Assembly: GCA_003228965.1 (NCBI GenBank)
Contig: QIGP01000450.1
Span: 1 to 10,635, forward strand
Direction of reading: 5' to 3'
DNA: 10,635 nt
Source of the DNA: Gammaproteobacteria bacterium
GTDB lineage: Bacteria; Pseudomonadota; Gammaproteobacteria; Steroidobacterales; SZUA-146
Part shown: positions 5,269 to 10,635 of the stretch, piece by piece
How positions within the stretch are numbered: the first letter of the stretch is position 1
How the letters are laid out: each line of letters begins with the position of its first letter
The notes under the pieces: model-generated
Told to the model about the DNA's origin: nothing
What the model saw: only the letters and a program-made list of their open reading frames with translations
Database searches by the model: none
Translations under genes and position numbers: made by a program

Positions 5269-6381
5269 ATGCTGATTGGTGTCCCAAAAGAAATAAAGAA
5301 TCACGAGTACCGCGCTGGCCTAACACCGGAAAGCGTTCGCGAATTTGTTGATCACGGTCATCAGGTTGTTATAGAGACCCAGCTTGGAGCGGGCATTGGC
5401 GCCACCGACGACATCTATCGCGAGGCAGGTGCCGAGGTGGTCAATACCGCCGCCGAGGTATTCAAACGCGGTGAGATGATTATAAAAGTGAAAGAACCTC
5501 AGCCTGACGAATGTCGTATGCTGCGTGAAGACCAACTCCTCTTTACATACTTGCACCTTGCTCCGGACTTACAGCAGACGCAGCTACTTATTGAATCAGG
5601 CGTGACAGCTATTGCTTACGAAACAGTGACCGATGCTTTAGGGACGTTACCGCTTCTGGCCCCAATGAGCGAAGTTGCAGGACGACTCGCCGTGCAGGCC
5701 GGAGCACACAACCTTGAAAAAGCGAACCAGGGCCGGGGCGTGTTGCTCGGTGGCGTGACAGGCGTAGCTCCTGCACGTGTGGTCGTCATTGGTGGTGGTG
5801 TTGTCGGTAATAATTCAGCGTTTGTTGCCGCAGGCATGGGCGCAAATGTCACGATACTTGACCGTTCCAACGATCGTCTGAGAGAGCTCGACGTCCAGTA
5901 CGGTGGCTGAGTCACGTGCTTGTTCTCGAACTCTGCCGCGATTGAAGAGCAGGTGACCAAAGCCGACCTTGTTATTGGTGCGGTCTTGTTAGCGGGAGCA
6001 GCGGCACCTAAGCTCGTAACTCGAGACATGATTACGAACATGGTTCCAGGCTCTGTGGTAGCTGACGTGGCGATCGACCAGGGCGGTTGTTTTGAAACCT
6101 CTAAAGCAACCACGCACTCTGACCCTACGTACATTATTGACGACGTTGTGCACTACTGTGTGGCCAACATGCCGGGTGCGGTTCCAAGAACATCGTCCTA
6201 TGCCCTGAACAACGCCACTCTGCCTTACGCCCTTCGTTTGGCCAACCACGGTTGGAAAGCGGCGCTAAAAAAGGACAGTGGTTTTCTTAACGGTTTAAAT
6301 GTCCACAAAGGCGAGATTACGTGCGAGGCCGTTTCGGTCGCACATGGCATGAACTTTTCTGCTCCCGAGAAGCTCTTATAG
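5269..6381 (+). pseudogene. ald: alanine dehydrogenase with in-frame TGA at codon 214
   Basis: NAD-dependent L-alanine dehydrogenase converts alanine to pyruvate and ammonia. Reading through one stop gives 370 residues, matching the family length of about 371. ATG 5269 follows GGAG with an 8-nt gap and opens with LIGVPKEIKNHEYRAGLTP. Residues equivalent to the known catalytic and binding set are present: Arg15, Lys75 (VKEP), His96, the Rossmann motif VIGGGVVGNNSA (173-184), Asp198 and Asp270 (VADVAIDQGGC). The frame is interrupted by TGA at 5908-5910 between YGG and VTCLFSNS. The family usually has GGRVT there, so a CGA (Arg) to TGA change explains it. The frame does not shift, and the downstream 156 codons look fully conserved, so the lesion is very recent, a sequence error, or read through. 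Translated as it stands, the product would be a 213-residue fragment lacking most of the NAD domain. Confidence 0.93.
5908..5910 (+). other. internal in-frame TGA stop of ald
   Basis: GGC-TGA-GTC within an otherwise continuous ald frame. The alignment position is normally Arg, so one C-to-T transition from CGA accounts for it. I see no obvious SECIS-like hairpin directly after it, and Cys/Sec is not expected at this site. Confidence 0.85.
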
Positions 6382-6399
6382 CCTAACTCGCCTTTTGAT

Positions 6400-6439
6400 A
6401 AAAACGCCTGTAATGTCTTTGACTTGCAGGCGTTTTTTT
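6400..6439 (+). terminator. strong intrinsic terminator after ald
   Basis: AAAAACGCCTG (6400-6410) pairs perfectly with CAGGCGTTTTT (6427-6437) over 11 bp around a 16-nt loop, with a seven-T tract at 6433-6439. It lies 18 bp after the ald stop. The A-run on the 5' side means it could also act on minus-strand transcripts. Confidence 0.88.
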
Positions 6440-6516
6440 ATCCGCCTGGGGGATTGCCGGAGCCGAATAGTTAAAGTGAATGCCGTTGTTTTTACAGTCG
6501 TTGAGCATTGAAACCC

Positions 6517-6525
6517 TGCTACACT
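6517..6525 (+). promoter_or_regulatory. candidate extended -10 promoter of the propeller protein gene
   Basis: TGC followed by TACACT (6520-6525) forms an extended -10 element. No good -35 stands at 16-18 bp. It would place the transcript start about 20-25 bases before the GTG start codon, leaving the AGGGGG ribosome-binding site in the leader. Confidence 0.35.
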
Positions 6526-6555
6526 GAAAATCACGTTGAGCGAGGGGGATAACGC

Positions 6556-9162
6556 GTGCGTACAGGGTGGATGGCAACAAAGTGGATTGTATTGGTCGGG
6601 CTCACTCTCACGGCGAGTGTGTTGCTGAGCGGAGCCGATTGGTTCGATCGACGTGGTGCTCAAGTCGAGAAGCTTCACCGAAGCACACTTAAGCCCAAAC
6701 TGGCGCCTGACGAATGGTTAGCATTGCGCCGACTCCACAATGGCCCACCTGGCAAAGCGCAAATGTTGCGTGCACAAGTTCAGCGGGACAAACTTTTCGT
6801 TGGCGCTACTCAAGCCCAACTTCGAAACAGTGGTGGTGGAGTCTGGACTGAGCTTGGTCCGGACAATATTGGCGGGCGCATTCTCGATATAGCCTGGGAC
6901 ACACAAGACAGCAACACGTTCTACTCGGCTACTGCGAGCGGCGGGCTTTGGAAAACTGCCGACAATGGTGCAAGTTTCCAAAACATTTGGCCGGGGCAGT
7001 ACGCGCAGGCCGTTGGTGCCGTGGCCGTAGACCCTCAGGGCCGAATTTACGCAGGAGTAGGAGAAGGTGCGCCAAGCGGCAACAACCCAACTCATGGCGA
7101 GAAGGGTGTTTACGCTTCTGACGACGGTGGCCAAACGTGGCAGTCGCTCGGACTTGCTAACAGTTTTCGCATTGGCCGCATTCGCATTGACCCTTCCAAC
7201 TCGCAGCGTGTGTTTGTTGCCGCAAGCGGTCCGGTGTGGGAAAGCGGAGGCGAGCGAGGCATTTACCGAAGCGACGACGCAGGCTTGTCGTGGCAGCTTG
7301 TACTCTCCGGGCTGAACGACACTACCGGTGGTTCCGAAGTGTTTATCGACCCCTTAAATCCAAATCGCGTATACGCCGTCATGTGGGATCACATTCGAGC
7401 GGCGTCTTTCCGTCGTCTGGGTGGCGAAGGTTCCGGTGTCTTTCGTTCACTCGACGGTGGCGACACGTGGACTCGGTTGGCAGGTGGTCTGCCCGTGCAA
7501 AATCCCGATGTGGGTCGAATCGGTTTTGGCATGTCTCCACAAAACCCGAACAGACTCTACGCCACTTACATTGACGCTACCGGTTTCTTTACAGCGTTTT
7601 ATCGAAGCGACGACGGCGGTGACAGTTGGACTGCGCAGTCCTTTAATAGCGCTCTGTCAAACTCGCAGTCTTCGTTTGGCTGGTGGTTTGGACGAACGTT
7701 CGTCGACCCGACCGATCAGAACAGGGTCTATGTCGCCGGTGTGTCACTCATGCGTTCAACCAACGCAGGTGCAAGCTGGTCTTCGGCCTCGAGCGGCGTA
7801 CACGTTGACCATCACACGATGGCCTGGCATCCCACCATTGTCGATAGCGTGTTGTTGGGCAACGACGGTGGGCTGTATTCGTCCTCGAATGACGGCGGAT
7901 CGTGGGGCAAGTTCCAGGGGCAGCCGTTTACCCAGTTCTACACGGTGGCGGTGAGCCAGCAAGCGACCAACCGGGTGCTCGGAGGTACTCAGGACAACAA
8001 CTGCGTGCGTAACTATCCGCAGACGAATCAGTTTGAATGGAACGCCATCGGCTGCGGTGACGGTCTCGAAGTGTTGATCAATCCTGTTAACGACAACGAT
8101 GTGTTTGCGTGCAGTCAGCGCGGCTTTTGTGCTCGCTACGCACAAGGTGGAAATTCCTTCTCGTACTCAGTAGGTCCTTTGGGGTCGCGTCGGGCGTGGA
8201 AGACGCCGCTGGAGTTCGACCCCTCTAACCCGCAAACGCTTTACTACGGAGCCGAGCGTGTCTATCGGTCCGTTAACTCCGGAGCTGATTTCACGGCTAT
8301 CAGCCCAGACCTGACCAATGGAGATCCGATCCCGTCGGATAATTTCACCTTCGGCACACTATCTACTATCGCACCAGCCGCCAGCGACAGTCTTGTGATC
8401 TACGCAGGAACCGACGACGCAAACTTATGGAGAACCGTGGACGGAGGCATCAATTGGGAGTCGATGCAGGCGGCCAATTTACCAAACCGCTGGGTGACTA
8501 AGCTAATCGTCGACCCACAAGATGCCAACCACGTGTTTGCGACGTTTAACGGCTACCACGCGGCGGACTACACTCCTTATGTATTCGAGTCTGAGAACGG
8601 TGGTGCCAATTGGACAGATATTACGCGTGACCTGCCACAGGCCCCGGTGAATTCGATATTGCTGGACGATACAGGGCGCCTCATTGTCGCGTCCGATCTT
8701 GGCGTTTACTACACCTATGCCGAGGCAAATTACTGGTTCATGTTGGGCACTAATTTACCCACCGCGCCTGCCATGGAGCTTGCGCTGCGAGAAAGCGACA
8801 GCACACTGCACGTGGCCACGTTTGGCCGCGGCATGTGGTCGATTGGTCTTGTCGCTAACGATACCGATATGGACGGCGTTCTGGACGAACTTGATAACTG
8901 CACGCTGATTTCCAACGCTCTGCAAATGGACACAGACGGAGATGGTTACGGAAATGCGTGCGACCCTGATGTTAATAATGATTGTATTGTTGCGTTTTTA
9001 GACACTGCAATTTTTGCGCCAAACTATCTGGGTACTAATCCGTTATTCGATTTCACCGAAGATGGCCATGTGAACTTTCTGGATTGGTTCGTAGTGCGCG
9101 AGTTTTTTCTGCAACCACCGGGTCCAAGTGGGCTGCAAAATTCCTGTGGCGGTGGTGGTTAG
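6556..9162 (+). CDS. secreted Asp-box (BNR/VPS10-like) beta-propeller protein with TSP3 and dockerin-like C terminus
   Basis: An 868-residue exported protein. GTG 6556 is chosen because AGGGGG (6543-6548) stands 7 bases upstream; the next ATG (6571) lies too close to any SD. Residues about 8-26 form a hydrophobic signal sequence ([17 protein letters not shown]) with no lipobox. At least ten Asp-box repeats of the S-x-D/N-x-G-x-x-W/F type start near residues 133, 187, 237, 296, 349, 399, 441, 570, 625 and 677 (e.g. [10 protein letters not shown]). They indicate one or two sortilin/xyloglucanase-like propellers. Residues about 769-804 are calcium-binding TSP3 repeats ([28 protein letters not shown]). 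Two dockerin/EF-like segments follow (805-, DVNNDC...; 832-, [13 protein letters not shown]) with a PPGPSG tail ending in four Gly. Fold and export are well supported. Substrate or enzymatic activity cannot be read from the sequence. Confidence 0.9.
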   Translation: MRTGWMATKWIVLVGLTLTASVLLSGADWFDRRGAQVEKLHRSTLKPKLAPDEWLALRRLHNGPPGKAQMLRAQVQRDKLFVGATQAQLRNSGGGVWTELGPDNIGGRILDIAWDTQDSNTFYSATASGGLWKTADNGASFQNIWPGQYAQAVGAVAVDPQGRIYAGVGEGAPSGNNPTHGEKGVYASDDGGQTWQSLGLANSFRIGRIRIDPSNSQRVFVAASGPVWESGGERGIYRSDDAGLSWQLVLSGLNDTTGGSEVFIDPLNPNRVYAVMWDHIRAASFRRLGGEGSGVFRSLDGGDTWTRLAGGLPVQNPDVGRIGFGMSPQNPNRLYATYIDATGFFTAFYRSDDGGDSWTAQSFNSALSNSQSSFGWWFGRTFVDPTDQNRVYVAGVSLMRSTNAGASWSSASSGVHVDHHTMAWHPTIVDSVLLGNDGGLYSSSNDGGSWGKFQGQPFTQFYTVAVSQQATNRVLGGTQDNNCVRNYPQTNQFEWNAIGCGDGLEVLINPVNDNDVFACSQRGFCARYAQGGNSFSYSVGPLGSRRAWKTPLEFDPSNPQTLYYGAERVYRSVNSGADFTAISPDLTNGDPIPSDNFTFGTLSTIAPAASDSLVIYAGTDDANLWRTVDGGINWESMQAANLPNRWVTKLIVDPQDANHVFATFNGYHAADYTPYVFESENGGANWTDITRDLPQAPVNSILLDDTGRLIVASDLGVYYTYAEANYWFMLGTNLPTAPAMELALRESDSTLHVATFGRGMWSIGLVANDTDMDGVLDELDNCTLISNALQMDTDGDGYGNACDPDVNNDCIVAFLDTAIFAPNYLGTNPLFDFTEDGHVNFLDWFVVREFFLQPPGPSGLQNSCGGGG

Positions 9163-9198
9163 TCTTTTAAAGAGTGCTGGTAGAGTCAAGCGATGCCG

Positions 9199-9381
9199 TC
9201 AAAATGTAAGCGGCGCGTTATCGACTACTTCTTTCATGACAAAAAAAGTTCGCGTCTGGCGAACGCCCTGCAACGCGATCAGTTTCTTTGCGTGTAGCCG
9301 ATTGAAATCGGCCATGTCTTTAACCCGAATTTTTAGAAAGTAATCGAAGTCACCCGCGATTATTGATGAAAAATATAACCA
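9199..9381 (-). pseudogene. acdR: C-terminal remnant of an AcdR-like Lrp/AsnC-family regulator
   Basis: Translated on the minus strand from about 9369 down to the TGA at 9199-9201, this reads IIAGDFDYFLKIRVKDMADF, then NRLHAKKLIALQGVRQTRTFF and VMKEVVDNAPLTF. These are the last 55 or so residues of a Lrp-family RAM domain (compare GNFDYLIKARVKDMSSY in the intact lrp of this window). The frame is closed by a stop at 9382-9384 and has no start codon before the conserved part. The HTH and the first half of RAM, about 90 residues, are absent from the 88 bp left before acdS. An Lrp-type regulator divergent from acdS is the known acdR-acdS arrangement, which is why I name it so. It is a distinct paralogue, not a copy, of the lrp at 4678-5136. 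Confidence 0.8.
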
Positions 9382-9391
9382 TCATCGATAA
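9360..9391. promoter_or_regulatory. inverted repeat upstream of acdS, candidate regulator operator
   Basis: TTATTGATGA (9360-9369) and TCATCGATAA (9382-9391) are complementary at 9 of 10 positions around a 12-nt AT-rich centre. Size, AT content and position before acdS fit an Lrp/AcdR-type operator that survived the loss of its regulator (inference). Confidence 0.4.
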
Positions 9392-9456
9392 TTACGAGTG
9401 CACCTTTCACGATTTCTTAGCTAGTATTTTGCCTCATCGTCGACTTAGGAGCTGCC

Positions 9457-9747
9457 GTGCTGAGCAAATTTGAACGCTACCCTTTAACTTTTGGCTCTAG
9501 TCCCGTTGAGCCGCTACCACGGCTATCGGAAGTGCTGGGTGGCCTGGTCGAAATATGGGCAAAACGCGAAGACTGTAATTCGGGCCTTGCGATGGGCGGC
9601 AACAAGTTACTCAAGCTTGAATACATTGTTCCTGACGCTACTGCGTTCGGCGCCGATACACTGGTATCGATTGGCGGAGTGCAGTCGAACCATACGCGTC
9701 AGGTCGCAGCCGTAGCGGCAAAGATTGGCATCTTTTTACAGAGTTAG
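9457..9747 (+). pseudogene. acdS: 1-aminocyclopropane-1-carboxylate (ACC) deaminase, N-terminal fragment
   Basis: PLP enzyme of the tryptophan-synthase beta fold that cleaves ACC, the ethylene precursor of plants, to 2-oxobutyrate and ammonia. Residues 1-91 follow the family closely: [36 protein letters not shown] with the PLP lysine at Lys50, LEYIVPDA and [20 protein letters not shown]. The family's GGNKTR is GGNKLL here. After KIG the frame runs into IFLQS and stops. The family has about 338 residues, so some 240 are missing, and none is found in other frames in the 29 bp before aceE. The GTG start at 9457 has a good AGGAG five bases upstream. D-cysteine desulfhydrase is the near relative, but the DCNSGLA motif favours ACC deaminase. 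The fragment lacks most of the active site and cannot be functional. Confidence 0.88.
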
Positions 9748-9776
9748 ACCAGGGTTTGGCCCGAGATAGGAGTGGC

Positions 9777-10631
9777 ATGTCCAACAATAACAACAAGAAT
9801 AAAATCCCGGATGAAGAGCGCCAGGAGTGGCTGGATTCTCTTGACGCGCTAATTGCTCACTGGGGCGCCGAAAAAGCGGCAACGCTTTTGGACGAGCTTG
9901 AGAAACACGCCGAGCAACGCTCCTTGAAACGCGCGGCTTTACCGTACACGGCCTATCGCAACTCAGTGCCGTTAGAGGCGCAGCCTCCGTACCCTGGCGA
10001 CTTGCGTGTCGAAGAGCGTGTTACCGCCATCCTGCGTTGGAATGCGTTGGCCATGGTAATGCGAGCCAACAAAGCTTACGGTGATTTGGGCGGGCACATT
10101 GCCAGTTACGCCTCAGCCGCCGAAATATTCGAAACCGGTTTTAACCATTTTTTCCAGGGCGGTGACACGCCCGACCTGGTGTATTGCCAGCCGCACTCGG
10201 CACCCGGTTTGTATGCGCGAGCGTTTTTGGAAGGCAGGCTTGATGAGTCGGCTTTGTCTCGTTACCGCCAGGAAGTCGGTGGTGGCGGTTTGAGTTCGTA
10301 TCCTCATCCCTGGTTAATGCCTGATTTTTGGCAATTCCCGACGGGCTCCATGGGCATCGGTCCCATTAGCGCCATCTACAACGCGCGTTTCATGCGCTAC
10401 CTTGAAGCGCGTGGCATAGCCAACACGTCCAGGCGCCACGTATACGGCATATTCGGCGACGGCGAAATGGACGAACCAGAATCCATTGGCGCACTGTCTC
10501 TTGCGGCGCGAGAGAACCTCGACAACCTTACGTTCATCGTTAACTGCAACTTGCAGCGACTGGATGGTCCGGTGCGTGGCAATGGTCAGGTCATTCAGGA
10601 GTTTGAAGGCTTGTTTCGTGGTGCCGGCTAG
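9777..10631 (+). CDS. aceE: pyruvate dehydrogenase E1 (homodimeric type), 5' part, with in-frame TAG at codon 285
   Basis: Thiamine-diphosphate subunit of the pyruvate dehydrogenase complex, decarboxylating pyruvate and acetylating the lipoyl groups of E2. ATG 9777 follows AGGAG (9768-9772); an in-frame TTG at 9756 lacks support. It has the E1 hallmarks LGGHIASYASAAEIFETGFN (His107), YCQPHSAPGLYARAFLEGRL (His140), GLSSYPHPWLMPDFWQFPT, the ThDP/Mg motif GDGEMDEPES (227-236) and IVNCNLQRLDGPV (Asn257). The frame stops at TAG 10629-10631 after LFRGAG. The family continues GAGWNVIKV, and the four bases after TAG (AACG) fit Asn-Val. The stop therefore replaces a conserved Trp (TGG to TAG) and leaves 284 of about 890 residues. 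Either the gene is broken here or the base is wrong; the window ends four bases later. It sits 29 bp after the acdS fragment. Confidence 0.92.
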   Translation: MSNNNNKNKIPDEERQEWLDSLDALIAHWGAEKAATLLDELEKHAEQRSLKRAALPYTAYRNSVPLEAQPPYPGDLRVEERVTAILRWNALAMVMRANKAYGDLGGHIASYASAAEIFETGFNHFFQGGDTPDLVYCQPHSAPGLYARAFLEGRLDESALSRYRQEVGGGGLSSYPHPWLMPDFWQFPTGSMGIGPISAIYNARFMRYLEARGIANTSRRHVYGIFGDGEMDEPESIGALSLAARENLDNLTFIVNCNLQRLDGPVRGNGQVIQEFEGLFRGAG

Positions 10632-10635
10632 AACG

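Larger units (their letters stand above)
9163..9456. other. gene-poor stretch holding a regulator remnant and the acdS promoter region
   Basis: Between the propeller gene and the acdS fragment there is no intact gene. It contains the AcdR-like C-terminal remnant on the minus strand (9199-9381), an inverted repeat at 9360-9391, and the ribosome-binding site of acdS, AGGAG at 9447-9451. I see no clear intrinsic terminator for the propeller gene. Confidence 0.6.

Noticed and set aside
3959..5910. TGA reassigned as a sense codon in this genome
   Set aside because: TGA ends the receiver gene at a sensible length, and the second suspicious stop in the window is TAG, so one recoding does not explain the data.
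5890..5925. ald interruption as a frameshift or programmed frameshift
   Set aside because: Both halves are in the same reading frame; only a stop codon separates them.
5908..5950. Selenocysteine insertion at the ald TGA
   Set aside because: The family has Arg rather than Cys here, and no clear SECIS-like hairpin follows.
7067..7954. Overlapping ORFs in other frames of the propeller gene
   Set aside because: They are shadows of a long, repeat-rich coding frame with clear Asp-box periodicity.
9128..9343. 71-codon plus-strand ORF after the propeller gene
   Set aside because: It is the complement of the Lrp-family remnant, whose minus-strand reading is clearly the meaningful one.
9352..9402. 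Short minus-strand peptide frame VKGALVIIDDGYIFHQ upstream of the acdR remnant
   Set aside because: Only 16 codons, in a different frame from the regulator remnant and lying across the inverted repeat; probably chance.

Overview
The window looks like a chromosomal segment of a free-living, probably marine or soil gammaproteobacterium. The evidence is a TalB-type transaldolase, an Lrp close to the enterobacterial one, an AceE-type homodimeric pyruvate dehydrogenase E1, and a secreted protein with a thrombospondin-3/dockerin-like tail of the kind found in marine gammaproteobacteria. This placement is inference from protein resemblance recalled from memory; no search was run.

Layout: (1) 1-753, the 3' part of a transaldolase gene, then tRNA-Arg(UCG) at 916-992 and about 330 bp with no convincing gene. 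(2) 1319-4296, a signalling cluster. A Rcp1/CheY-like single-domain response regulator lies on the minus strand. After a 600-bp AT-rich, dyad-rich intergenic region come three tightly packed plus-strand genes: a REC-histidine kinase hybrid, a second CheY-like receiver, and a 112-aa protein that looks like a histidine-kinase DHp domain without its ATPase. An intrinsic terminator closes the run. No sensor, membrane or DNA-binding output domain is visible in any of the four proteins. (3) 4310-4582, a doubtful small minus-strand ORF. (4) 4678-6381, lrp and alanine dehydrogenase (ald), divergently arranged as a regulator-target pair. The ald reading frame is complete, with its catalytic residues, except for an in-frame TGA at codon 214. 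A strong terminator follows. (5) 6556-9162, a large secreted Asp-box beta-propeller protein. (6) 9199-9747, the wreck of an ACC-deaminase locus: the C-terminal end of an AcdR-like Lrp-family regulator (minus strand) faces the first 96 codons of acdS, and the remainder of each gene is missing. (7) 9777-10631, the 5' part of aceE, which meets an in-frame TAG where the family has a conserved Trp.

Two themes deserve attention. The first is the output-less phosphorelay cassette with a stand-alone phospho-acceptor (DHp) protein. The second is the cluster of gene damage: one nonsense codon in ald, one in aceE, and truncation of both acdS and its regulator. Both nonsense codons are explicable as single C-to-T (or G-to-A) transitions, so either genuine gene decay or sequence error/DNA damage could explain them.
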